DNA of 16,392 nucleotides, taken from Actinomycetota bacterium. Its GTDB lineage: Bacteria; Actinomycetota; Acidimicrobiia; Acidimicrobiales; CADCTF01. The DNA lies in NCBI GenBank assembly GCA_019348305.1, contig JAHWJQ010000023.1:1-16392 (forward strand), in the 5' to 3' direction. Every line of letters begins with the position of its first letter. The first letter of the stretch is position 1. Of the stretch, positions 1-6,718 are shown piece after piece. The position numbers were made by a program, and so were the translations under genes. Under the pieces are notes generated by a model. That model saw only the letters and a program-made list of their open reading frames with translations, made no database searches and was not told where the DNA came from.

Positions 1-70
1 TGCCGCCGCTCCCGCCGCGGCCGCGGCGATCGAAACTGCTGTCACCCCTTTGCGGGGCACGGGCAGCCGA

Positions 71-463
71 CTACTCCTCGACGCCGGACGCAGTGTGCGC
101 GCGCGATTCCCGCTCGGCTTCGGCCTGGTCCTCGACGCAGAACCGGGCTGCGGGGATGGCCTCCAGCCGGTCGTCGCTGATGGGCTTGCCGCAGGCCTCG
201 CAGGTCCCGTAGGTACCGTCGTCGAGGCGTTGCAGCGCGTGTTCTATGTCGGCCAGCTCGCCCTCGACCTCCTGGAGGATCGACAGGTCCTTCTCCCGCT
301 CGAAGGTCTCGGTTCCCACGTCTGCCTGGTGCTGGTCATAGGACGACAGCTCCTGCAGCCCATCCTCCTGCGATTCGCGGCGCAAGCCGTCGAGCTCGTT
401 CCTGATCCCGGAGAGTCGCTCTCGCTCTTCGGTCAGTCGCTGCCGCATGTGCTCATCGTCCAT
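71..463 (-). CDS. DksA/TraR-family C4-type zinc-finger protein (degenerate fourth ligand)
   Basis: The 130-aa product is mostly helical and charged in its first 80 residues, which suggests a coiled coil. It ends in a DksA/TraR-like finger: Cys88-x2-Cys91, then the family signature 'CGKPISDDRLEAIPAARFC' with Cys109. The expected fourth cysteine is Asp112 (C-x2-C-x17-C-x2-D). Known members bind RNA polymerase through the secondary channel, and actinobacterial ones are often general regulators of unknown target. I place the start at the ATG at 463 (MDDEHMRQRL). Extending the frame further upstream would run through the neighbouring tRNA gene. A TACCCT -10-like hexamer at 472-477 lies 8 nt before this ATG, consistent with a leaderless mRNA. 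Family assignment is fairly sure; the role is not known. Confidence 0.88.
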   Translation of the reverse strand: MDDEHMRQRLTEERERLSGIRNELDGLRRESQEDGLQELSSYDQHQADVGTETFEREKDLSILQEVEGELADIEHALQRLDDGTYGTCEACGKPISDDRLEAIPAARFCVEDQAEAERESRAHTASGVEE

Positions 464-471
464 GGGTGCAG

Positions 472-477
472 AGGGTA
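472..477 (-). promoter_or_regulatory. Putative -10 element for the DksA/TraR-like gene, leaderless type
   Basis: The minus strand reads TACCCT (TANNNT consensus), 8 nt upstream of the ATG at 463. There is no Shine-Dalgarno in that gap, so transcription could begin at or next to the start codon. No convincing -35 hexamer is visible. This is an inference from spacing only. Confidence 0.35.
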
Positions 478-521
478 GCCACCCCTCCCCCGTCTGCCGG
501 CGCAGTTCGCCCCAGCCCCGG

Positions 522-527
522 TAGCCT
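522..527 (+). promoter_or_regulatory. Putative -10 element of the tRNA-Lys gene
   Basis: TAGCCT fits TANNNT and ends 6 nt before the first base of the tRNA acceptor stem at 534. This would give a tRNA precursor with almost no 5' leader. No clear -35 box is visible. It lies back to back with the -10 candidate of the minus-strand zinc-finger gene. Confidence 0.3.
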
Positions 528-533
528 CTCTCC

Positions 534-606
534 GGGGGCGTGGCGCAATTGGTAGCGCAGCGGTCTTTTAAATCGTTGGTTGAGGGATCGAGGCCCTCCG
601 CCCCCA
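534..606 (+). tRNA. trnK: tRNA-Lys (anticodon UUU)
   Basis: A full cloverleaf can be drawn by hand. The acceptor stem GGGGGCG (534-540) pairs perfectly with CGCCCCC (599-605), with discriminator A606. The D stem is GCGC (543-546) with GCGC (555-558). The anticodon stem is GCGGT (560-564) with ATCGT (572-576), including two G-U pairs. The loop CTTTTAA (565-571) holds anticodon TTT at 567-569. The T stem is GAGGG (582-586) with CCCTC (594-598). The T loop is ATCGAGG, so position 54 is A instead of the usual T. CCA is not encoded: ACTC follows. Confidence 0.95.
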
Positions 607-643
607 CTCACGCTCGACTCACTGACCGGCAGCGCCTCTTCGT

Positions 644-2596
644 TCACTGCGCCCCCAGGGCCACTTCGTTCTCGATGGGGACGGGCTCGATCTCGTCGCT
701 CGGGGAGAAGCCCAGCACCCGGCCGTAGAACCACAGCTCGGCCTCGGCCACCCTTTTGATGGTTTCGGCCCGGCGGAACCCGTGCTGTTCTCCTTCGAAG
801 GCGAGGTAGGCGAAGGGGATGCCCTTGGCCCGCAGCGCCGCTGCCATCATCTCGGCCTGCTGGGGCGGCACCACCTCGTCCTCCAGGCCCTGGAACAGGA
901 TCATGGGCCGTTGGAGCCGCTCGGTGTGGTGGATGGGCGAGCGCTCGACGTAGAGGTGCCGGGCGGCGGGGTAGGGCCCGATGAGGCCGTCGAGGTAACG
1001 GGCTTCGAACTTGTGGGTGTGCTTGGCCAGCGCCTCTGCATCGGCCACGCCGTAGTGGCTGGCGCCGGCCGCGAACGCGTCGCGGAAGGTGAGCGCAGCA
1101 AGGGTGGTGTAGCCGCCGGCGCTGCCGCCACGTATGACGAGTCGGTCACGGTCGACCAGCCCCTGGTCGGCGAGGTGGCGCGCCGCATTGACGCAGTCGT
1201 CGACGTCGACGACCCCCCACTGGCCCCGTAGCCGCTCGCGGTACTCGCGCCCGTACCCGGTGCTGCCGCCGTAGTTCACGTCGACGACGGCGAGGCCGCG
1301 GCTGGTGAAGTACTGCACGGTGAGGTTGAGCACCGACGAGGTCGCGCTCGTGGGCCCGCCATGGCTCATTACCACGAGAGGCGGTTTCTCGCCGCTCGGG
1401 CCGTCGAAGTCGCGGTTGTGGGGTGGGTAGTAGAGCGCGTGCGCGGTGAGGCCGCCTTCGGTGGCGTACTCCACGGCCTCCGGCTCGGACAGGTAGCCGG
1501 CGTCGACCCCGGTCTCTCGCGATCGCCGTAGGACGTCGGTGTCGCCCGAAGGAAGGCCGATCCGCACCACCGCCGGCGCCTCGGTGGGCGAGCCGGCGAT
1601 GGCGACGACGCCGCCCGGCACCGGCTGGACCGACTCGACCGAGGTGTACGGGATCGGTACCTCCTGCAGCCACTCGGGCCCCACGGTGCCGAAGCGAGCG
1701 GTTCCGCCCTCTGACCAGGAGGCGACCATGAGGTCGTGGTCCAAGAATGCGTAGGTGGACTGCCCGAAGACCCAGTCCGGGCCGGTGAACTCCGCTTCCC
1801 GCTGGACCAAGGGGGCGCCGGCATCGCCTCGCCCCGCGTCCTCGGCGTAGAGGTTCCACCACCCGGTGGCGTCCGACACGTAGTGGAGCCTGCCATCGGG
1901 AGACCACCGCGGCTGGCTGATCGACTCCGCTCTGCCGCCCGCCACCCTGCGGGCCTCACCCCCGAGCCGGCCGTCACCAAGGGGCGCGGCAAACAGCTCG
2001 GTCCCGTCCCAGGGCATGTTCGGGTGGTCCCAGCTCAGCCAGCACACCTGGGCGCCATCGGGTGACACCCGGGGCGCGGCGAAGAAGTCGTGACCCTGGC
2101 CCAGCACCACGGCCTCGCCGCCCTCGGTAGGCAGCGCCACGACGTCGTTCACCACCTCGCCGGCGAGGTGCCGTTCGCGCACGCAAACCAGCCAGCGCCC
2201 GTCGGGGGTGACGACGGCATCGGCATAACGCTCGGAACGGGGCGACGACGGCTCCGGCGTGATGGCGTGCGGATCGCCGTCGCCCGCCGCCACGCGGTAC
2301 AGCCTCTGGTCGTCGAAGTTGGAGAAGAACACCGTCCCCCGCCAGACGGCGAAGGACTGGCCCCCGTACTCGTGGACCAGCGTGCGCGCCGAGAAGCCCG
2401 GCGGGACCACGTCGGCAACGACCCCTGACGAGCCACGCCGGACCACCACCTGGCGGCCCCCCTCGGCAGGACGCGACTCGTTCCAGTAGACGTCCTCACC
2501 GTCCACCAGCACCTGGCTCAACCGCACGACTTTTTCGACCAGCAGATCGGATGTGATCGGCGACTTCCAGGAACCGAACGCCGCGGTGGTCGGCAT
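644..2596 (-). CDS. S9 family (prolyl oligopeptidase/acylaminoacyl peptidase-like) serine peptidase
   Basis: The 650-aa protein has the two-part layout of S9 peptidases. An N-terminal beta-propeller (about 20-370) has WD/TolB-like strands such as 'SPDGAQVCWLSWD' and 'PRWSPDGRLHYVS'. An alpha/beta-hydrolase domain follows (about 385-630). Nucleophile Ser492 sits in GGSAGG, the acid is Asp573 in GLEDEVVPP, and His605 is in GEQHGF. The oxyanion/HGGP motif is at 412-415. These enzymes cut short peptides or blocked N-termini, usually in the cytoplasm. No signal peptide is seen. The ATG at 2596 is preceded, 8 nt upstream, by TAGGAT, so the transcript may be leaderless. The length is normal and all catalytic residues are intact. 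Substrate specificity cannot be read from the sequence. Confidence 0.93.
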   Translation of the reverse strand: MPTTAAFGSWKSPITSDLLVEKVVRLSQVLVDGEDVYWNESRPAEGGRQVVVRRGSSGVVADVVPPGFSARTLVHEYGGQSFAVWRGTVFFSNFDDQRLYRVAAGDGDPHAITPEPSSPRSERYADAVVTPDGRWLVCVRERHLAGEVVNDVVALPTEGGEAVVLGQGHDFFAAPRVSPDGAQVCWLSWDHPNMPWDGTELFAAPLGDGRLGGEARRVAGGRAESISQPRWSPDGRLHYVSDATGWWNLYAEDAGRGDAGAPLVQREAEFTGPDWVFGQSTYAFLDHDLMVASWSEGGTARFGTVGPEWLQEVPIPYTSVESVQPVPGGVVAIAGSPTEAPAVVRIGLPSGDTDVLRRSRETGVDAGYLSEPEAVEYATEGGLTAHALYYPPHNRDFDGPSGEKPPLVVMSHGGPTSATSSVLNLTVQYFTSRGLAVVDVNYGGSTGYGREYRERLRGQWGVVDVDDCVNAARHLADQGLVDRDRLVIRGGSAGGYTTLAALTFRDAFAAGASHYGVADAEALAKHTHKFEARYLDGLIGPYPAARHLYVERSPIHHTERLQRPMILFQGLEDEVVPPQQAEMMAAALRAKGIPFAYLAFEGEQHGFRRAETIKRVAEAELWFYGRVLGFSPSDEIEPVPIENEVALGAQ

Positions 2597-2604
2597 GGGC
2601 GGAG

Positions 2605-2610
2605 ATCCTA
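2605..2610 (-). promoter_or_regulatory. Putative -10 element for the S9 peptidase gene
   Basis: The minus strand reads TAGGAT, a good TANNNT match, with 8 nt to the ATG at 2596 and no Shine-Dalgarno. This spacing suits a leaderless start. It lies in the 43-bp gap after the metalloprotease stop codon, so the peptidase can have its own promoter. Confidence 0.4.
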
Positions 2611-2639
2611 CGAATTGCGCCGGCGCCTATGGCGCGGCG

Positions 2640-3287
2640 TCAGACGCAGAATCCGCCCCAGCGCAGGTTGAACAGGGCGCAGCGCTCCTCGGCGTCGACG
2701 TGGTCGTACATCTCGCCCAGCTGGGCCACGTCGAGGCGGTCGGGGCCGTCGCCGGACCCGGTCGGGTACATCACCGAGGTCGGTCGCAGCGTGTGGCTGA
2801 GGCCCAGGGCATGGCCCATCTCGTGGGTCGCCACGACCCGCCGGCGGTGGCGGTCGAGCCTGCAGTCGCCACACACCATCAGCACTGCGCCCCGGTTGTG
2901 CGCGCGGGCGAAGCTCAGGTTGGCCACCCCTTCGCGGCCCTGGTTGTGCACGTCGCCGAGGCCGGAGTGAGGCGCCTCACAGATGGCGATGCGGGTGCCG
3001 TCCGGGGTGCAGTCGCCCTCGCCCTGCTCCCAGGAGATCCGCACGTCGGTGGGCGCCAGCGCCGCTCGCCACACCTCGACGGCGTGGTGCGTCGCCTCGT
3101 GCCACCCAGGATCTCCCGTCTTGTCCACCACCACCAGGTCCCGTTGCCCGGTGGGCCAGTGCGGAGTGACGAGCAGCGGGCCACGCGCCGCGGCGGCGCT
3201 GTGGTCCAACAGGAGGGCCATCGCCACTGCGAAGACCAGCGTGTTGGCCACTCGGAGCCACCGGTACATCCTCGAAGGTACTGGCAT
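2640..3287 (-). CDS. Secreted or membrane-anchored matrixin-like zinc metalloprotease (metzincin)
   Basis: The 215-aa protein has a basic N-terminus and a hydrophobic stretch at about 12-27, followed by an Ala-rich segment. This is a signal peptide or anchor, so the enzyme probably acts outside the membrane. The metzincin zinc site HEMGHALGLSH is at 155-165, with catalytic Glu156 and zinc ligands His155, His159 and His165. The Met-turn is SVMYP with Met173. Four cysteines (93, 103, 139, 142) in the mature part could form disulphides, and Cys202 and Cys214 lie near the end. It is a minimal protease with no visible propeptide cysteine switch or accessory domain. A GGGAAG-like ribosome site lies just upstream of the ATG. 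The substrate is unknown. Confidence 0.88.
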   Translation of the reverse strand: MPVPSRMYRWLRVANTLVFAVAMALLLDHSAAAARGPLLVTPHWPTGQRDLVVVDKTGDPGWHEATHHAVEVWRAALAPTDVRISWEQGEGDCTPDGTRIAICEAPHSGLGDVHNQGREGVANLSFARAHNRGAVLMVCGDCRLDRHRRRVVATHEMGHALGLSHTLRPTSVMYPTGSGDGPDRLDVAQLGEMYDHVDAEERCALFNLRWGGFCV

Positions 3288-3487
3288 CTCTACTTCCCTG
3301 ATCCGGGGCCGGGGGCGGGGCCGGCACTGTCACTCACCGCCACACCGGGCGGCCGGTCTTGAGGCGTCTGCGTCAACAGCGGTTCCGTACCATCCTCGCC
3401 CAGCCCGGAAACTTGCTTCACGCTCGTTACCTCGGTGCTACGGCGCGTCCCGAACCCCCGGATGACCCATTCGATCGGGCGTCCTCC
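3288..3487. other. Intergenic region between the metalloprotease and HAD genes
   Basis: This 200-bp gap separates two minus-strand genes. It should hold the 3' end of the HAD transcript and the metalloprotease promoter. I see no convincing ORF, clear terminator hairpin, repeat or RNA gene in it, only a G/C-rich run at about 3304-3325. Confidence 0.5.
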
Positions 3488-4195
3488 TCACGAACTGAGG
3501 ATCTCCACCACCAGCTCGGTATCGGAAAGATCTTCCAGCACGGCGTCGGCGCCCAGCCCTGTCAGCTCCCGTACCGGAAAGCGCCCCGTCGCCACGAGCA
3601 GGCAGTGGGCGCCGCCCGCTCGGGCGCAGGCCAGATCGGCCGGCGTGTCACCCACGACCCAGACCGACTCGGGCGGGAACTCCATACCGTGCCCCTCGGC
3701 CGCCCGCCGGCGGGCCACCGGGACCAGGTGAGTGCGGTCGGCGTCGTCGCTTCCGTAGGCGCCGATGGACAGGTCCAGCCACCGGTCGAGGCCGAAGGCG
3801 CCCAGCTTCACGGCGGCGTTGGCCGCCAGGTTGCCGGTGAGCACCGACTGCACGACCAGGGGCTCGGCGTGCAGCCGCTCCAACAGCTCCCCGATCCCGG
3901 GGAGCACGCGTCCGTCCTCGGGGATCCGGTGGGCCAGCGCCGCCAGCTCTGACTCCAGGTGCTCGAGCACCGCAGCAGTGTCCTCGTCCACCTGGTGCTC
4001 GGCCACCTCGGCCAGAAGGAGCAACTCCCGGGCAATCTGGGGGTCGGTCTTGCCGGACATCTCCACCCGGGCGTGGAACTCCGCCTCGAGGTCGCGCCCG
4101 AGGACGTTGGTGAGCGCGGCCTGGAACGGGTGACGGCTCGCCCGGCCGAGGCGCACGAGGGTGCCGTCGACGTCCCACAGGACCAGGCGCTTCAC
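3488..4195 (-). CDS. HAD-superfamily hydrolase, phosphoglycolate phosphatase-like
   Basis: The 235-aa protein carries all HAD motifs: DVDGT with nucleophile Asp8 and acid/base Asp10, 'SVLTGN' with Thr120, Lys130 as a possible motif III lysine, and GDTPAD with Asp183 at the end. The helical segment at about 15-95 matches a C1-type cap as in Gph/phosphoglycolate phosphatases and beta-phosphoglucomutases. The predicted reaction is Mg-dependent phosphate-ester hydrolysis in the cytoplasm. The substrate is not known. The start is a GTG at 4195, six nt after TAGTTT, consistent with a leaderless mRNA. The gene is divergent from the ABC exporter at 4271. Confidence 0.9.
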   Translation of the reverse strand: MKRLVLWDVDGTLVRLGRASRHPFQAALTNVLGRDLEAEFHARVEMSGKTDPQIARELLLLAEVAEHQVDEDTAAVLEHLESELAALAHRIPEDGRVLPGIGELLERLHAEPLVVQSVLTGNLAANAAVKLGAFGLDRWLDLSIGAYGSDDADRTHLVPVARRRAAEGHGMEFPPESVWVVGDTPADLACARAGGAHCLLVATGRFPVRELTGLGADAVLEDLSDTELVVEILSS

Positions 4196-4201
4196 ACCCG
4201 G

Positions 4202-4207
4202 AAACTA
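4202..4207 (-). promoter_or_regulatory. Putative -10 element for the HAD hydrolase gene
   Basis: The minus strand reads TAGTTT, then 6 nt (CCGGGT), then the GTG start. There is no room for a separate ribosome site, so transcription likely starts at the GTG. A -35 box is not evident. Confidence 0.4.
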
Positions 4208-4270
4208 CGCGGTCCGCTGCCCCTAGCCTGGCCTGACCGCGGCCTCGCCCCAACCGACACGTGAGAGTGC

Positions 4271-5221
4271 ATGACCACAGATCCCGTCCTGCTCCTCGAC
4301 CACGTCGCCGTCTCCTTCGCTCGCGTCGTCGGCCTTGCCGACCTGAGCCTCCGGGTGCCGCCCGGTGCGGTGACCGTGCTGCTCGGGCCGAACGGGGCGG
4401 GCAAGACGACTGCCCTGCGGGTGGCCACGGGCGCGCTGCACCCCGACCAGGGCGAGGTTCGGATGTTCGGGCTCGACCCGCGTCACCCCGACCAAGGCCA
4501 GGAGGTGAGGCGGCGCTGCGGCGTCGTCGCCGCCAAGCCCGCCCTCTACGACCGCCTCTCGGGCAGGGACAACCTGCGCTACGCCGCCCGCCTCTACGGA
4601 GTTGACGGACGCGGCGGCGCCACGGCGACAGAGAGCCGGCTCCGGGAGGCGGCGGAGCTCTTCGGCATCGGCGACGCCTTGGACCTGCGGGTCGGCGGCT
4701 ACTCGACGGGGATGAAGACCAGGCTGGCGCTGGCCCGGGCGACACTGCACGACCCCGACCTGCTCCTCCTCGACGAGCCCACGTCGGGCCTCGACCCGGA
4801 GTCCGGCCAGGCGGTGTTGCGCCTCATCGACGAGATGGCGGCAACCGGCAAGACCGTCGTCCTCTGCACCCATCTGCTCCTCGAGGCCGAGGGGCTGGCT
4901 GACCAGGTGGTCATCCTCGACGGGGGCCGCGACCTCATCACGGGCCGGCCCGAGGAGCTGGTGGCCCGCTACTGGCCCCACCCCGTGGTGGTGCTCGAAG
5001 CCGAGCGGCCGGAAGCCCTGGACCGGGTGGCAGCGATGGAGGGGGTGCGCTCCTATGAGCGCAACGGTGGCCCTGCCACCGTGGTGCTCGACCGCCTGGA
5101 ACGGGTTCCCGACGTGGTGGCCGCCCTTGCCGCCGGCGGCGCCCGCCTCACCCGGGTGATGCCAGCCAAGCCGACGCTGGAAGAGCTGTACTTCGCCGTA
5201 CGCGGCCACGCTCGCCCATGA
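4271..5221 (+). CDS. ABC transporter ATP-binding protein (ABC-2/CcmA type exporter)
   Basis: The 316-aa nucleotide-binding subunit has Walker A GPNGAGKT at 39-46 and a signature written YSTGMK at about 144-149 (STGMK in place of LSGGQ, common in ABC-2 exporters). Walker B LLLLDEP is at about 164-170 and the switch His201 in 'VVLCTHLL'. The C-terminal 90 residues form the extension typical of NatA/CcmA-type exporters. It should power the permease encoded immediately downstream. The TGA at 5219-5221 overlaps an ATG at 5218, the first rung of the repeated start region described separately. The substrate is unknown: drug, Na+ or another small molecule are all possible. The ATG at 4271 has only a weak purine-rich site (GAGAG) before it. 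Confidence 0.92.
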   Translation: MTTDPVLLLDHVAVSFARVVGLADLSLRVPPGAVTVLLGPNGAGKTTALRVATGALHPDQGEVRMFGLDPRHPDQGQEVRRRCGVVAAKPALYDRLSGRDNLRYAARLYGVDGRGGATATESRLREAAELFGIGDALDLRVGGYSTGMKTRLALARATLHDPDLLLLDEPTSGLDPESGQAVLRLIDEMAATGKTVVLCTHLLLEAEGLADQVVILDGGRDLITGRPEELVARYWPHPVVVLEAERPEALDRVAAMEGVRSYERNGGPATVVLDRLERVPDVVAALAAGGARLTRVMPAKPTLEELYFAVRGHARP

Positions 5222-5238
5222 ACCGCCAGTGCCCATGA
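5218..5238 (+). CDS. Mini-ORF 1 (6 codons, MNRQCP) in the ABC junction ladder
   Basis: The ATG at 5218 overlaps the ATPase stop as ATGA. Its own TGA (5236-5238) overlaps the next ATG at 5235 in the same way. It is most likely a coupling device and not a functional peptide. Whether it is translated is unknown. Confidence 0.35.
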   Translation: MNRQCP

Positions 5239-5267
5239 ACCGCAAGCCCATGAACCGAGGCCCATGA
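5235..5267 (+). CDS. Mini-ORF 2 (10 codons, MNRKPMNRGP) in the ABC junction ladder
   Basis: It begins at the ATG overlapped by the stop of mini-ORF 1 and includes a second in-frame ATG at 5250. It ends at the TGA 5265-5267, which overlaps the permease ATG at 5264. It thus passes terminating ribosomes to the permease start. This is seen in the sequence; translation is inferred. Confidence 0.35.
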   Translation: MNRKPMNRGP

Positions 5268-6109
5268 ACCGAGTGCCCATGAACCGCAAGTGGTTCACCA
5301 GCCGCGCCCTCGTCATCGCCTCCAGCGACCTGCGCCAGCTGCGCCAGAGCCCCGACTTCTGGCTCCCGATGCTCTTCCTCGCCGTCTTGTTCTTCGTCGT
5401 CGCGCCAGCGTCGTTGCTGCTGGCGGTGACCGGGGCCGAGGACGCGGTGCTCGTGCAGAAGGTGGCGGCCACCCTCGACGTCCTGCCCCAGCGGGCCCAG
5501 GCCGAGGTGCGGGGGGACGACCCAGCGGGGCGCACCTCCCACGCTCTGGCCGTGTATCTGTTCGCACCGCTGGCGGTGATCGTCCCCATCACCATCTCGA
5601 CCGCGGTGGGGGCCAACACGATCGTGGGTGAGCGGGAACGGGGGACGGGGGAGTTCCTCGCCCACTCCCCCGCCACCGAGCGCGAGATCTACCTCGGCAA
5701 GCTGGTCGCCAGCCTGCTGCCGGGCTATCTCACCACCCTCGCCGGCTTCGCCGCCTACTCCCTGGTCGTCAACCTCATCGTGGGGCCGAAGGTGGGCGGG
5801 TGGTTCTTCCCCACTGGCGACTGGTGGCTGCTCATGTTCTGGGTGGTGCCGCCGTTTTTGGCCCTCACGCTGTCGGTGGTGCTCAGGCTCTCGGCGAGGG
5901 TCACGAGCGCAGCCGCAGCGCAGCAGTCGTCGGGGCTGGTCACCCTGCCGCTCATCCTGGTCTCCTATGCGCAGTCGAGCGGGCTGCTCCTGGGCGAGGC
6001 CCGCTCCGGGATCGTGGTCGGTGCCGTGGCCTGGCTTCTGGCCGTGGCCGGGCTGCGCCGTGGGTTCCGCGCCGTGACCCGCGAGCGGCTGTTGGGCGTC
6101 GGCGGGTGA
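5264..6109 (+). CDS. ABC-2 type exporter permease
   Basis: The 281-aa integral membrane protein is the partner of the ATPase upstream. About six hydrophobic helices can be seen (about 32-58, 95-116, 146-172, 185-208, 220-242, 248-264). After the second comes the ABC-2 family loop 'GERERGTGEFLAHSP' with 'EREIYLGK', the coupling region typical of NatB/ABC-2 permeases. The start could be 5264 (MNRVPMNRKW) or 5279 (MNRKW). I choose 5264 because it overlaps the stop of mini-ORF 2 as ATGA. The ancestral N-terminus was probably MNRKW directly coupled to the ATPase stop. The substrate is unknown. Confidence 0.88.
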   Translation: MNRVPMNRKWFTSRALVIASSDLRQLRQSPDFWLPMLFLAVLFFVVAPASLLLAVTGAEDAVLVQKVAATLDVLPQRAQAEVRGDDPAGRTSHALAVYLFAPLAVIVPITISTAVGANTIVGERERGTGEFLAHSPATEREIYLGKLVASLLPGYLTTLAGFAAYSLVVNLIVGPKVGGWFFPTGDWWLLMFWVVPPFLALTLSVVLRLSARVTSAAAAQQSSGLVTLPLILVSYAQSSGLLLGEARSGIVVGAVAWLLAVAGLRRGFRAVTRERLLGVGG

Positions 6110-6145
6110 GCGTTTCCGGCCTGCGACCGGGGGAAGGTACGCGGG

Positions 6146-6718
6146 ATGAACGTGTTGACCCTTCTCAAGCAGGACCACAACAACGTGGAGGAGCTGTTCC
6201 GGCGGTTCGAGACGGCCCGTCCCGATGATGCCTCCGAGCTTGGCCGGGTCAGGGACCTGTTGGTCGAGCATCTCTCCAAGCACGCCGCCGTGGAGGAGCA
6301 GGTGTTCTATCCGGCGATCCGGGCCCGGCTGGGCAAGGGCCAGGACTTCGACGTGCTGGAAGCGCTGGAGGAGCACCACCTGATGAAGCTGACGCTGTCG
6401 GAACTGGAGAAGCTGGCGCCGACCAACGACCGCTTCCGGGCCAAGATGACGGTGCTGATCGAAAGCGTGCGCCACCACGTGGAGGAGGAGGAGAACGACC
6501 TCTTCAAGCAGGTGCGCGACGTCTTCACCGTCGAGGAGCTCAACCAACTGGGCGAGCGCGCGGAGCAGGCGAAGGAGGCAAGCCCGACACGGCCGCACCC
6601 GTTCGTGCCCGACACGCCTCCGTTCAACATCCTGGTGGGCGTGCCGGTGGCCATCATCGACCGCACCCTCACCGTTGGGCGTCAGGTCGTCGGGCGGCTG
6701 GTGAAAGCTCGCTCCTGA
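6146..6718 (+). CDS. Hemerythrin HHE domain-containing protein
   Basis: The 190-aa cytoplasmic protein has two HHE-type helical pairs. Candidate di-iron ligands are His11 (LLKQDHNNVEELF), His46 with Glu50 (HLSKHAAVEEQ), His77/His78 (LEEHHLMKL) and His110/His111 with Glu114 or Glu115 (VRHHVEEEEND). Such proteins bind O2, NO or iron, or act in oxidative and nitrosative stress responses. The exact role is not readable here. The C-terminal tail (about 158-190) is hydrophobic and looks amphipathic, unlike the charged core. A good ribosome site GGAAGG lies at 6132-6137, 8 nt before the ATG. The stop overlaps the next reading frame (CTGA), so the phosphoribosyltransferase is probably co-translated. 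Confidence 0.9.
   Translation: MNVLTLLKQDHNNVEELFRRFETARPDDASELGRVRDLLVEHLSKHAAVEEQVFYPAIRARLGKGQDFDVLEALEEHHLMKLTLSELEKLAPTNDRFRAKMTVLIESVRHHVEEEENDLFKQVRDVFTVEELNQLGERAEQAKEASPTRPHPFVPDTPPFNILVGVPVAIIDRTLTVGRQVVGRLVKARS

Larger units (their letters stand above)
5215..5286 (+). repeat. Five-copy tandem repeat of a start-codon module (core CCCATGAACCG)
   Basis: The 11-bp core CCCATGAACCG starts at 5215, 5232, 5247, 5261 and 5276, so unit lengths are 17, 15, 14 and 15 bp. Each copy contains ATGA, that is an ATG overlapped by a TGA in another frame. It lies exactly at the junction of the ABC ATPase and permease genes. The unequal unit lengths move the ATGs between frames. See the two mini-ORFs and the finding. 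Confidence 0.95.

Noticed and set aside
1..70. Possible end of a gene at the left edge
   Set aside because: Only 70 bases of GC-rich sequence are available. No motif, clear stop context or hairpin supports a call.
464..607. Longer N-terminus for the zinc-finger protein (start at 607)
   Set aside because: It would overlap the tRNA-Lys gene on the other strand and adds residues without family likeness.
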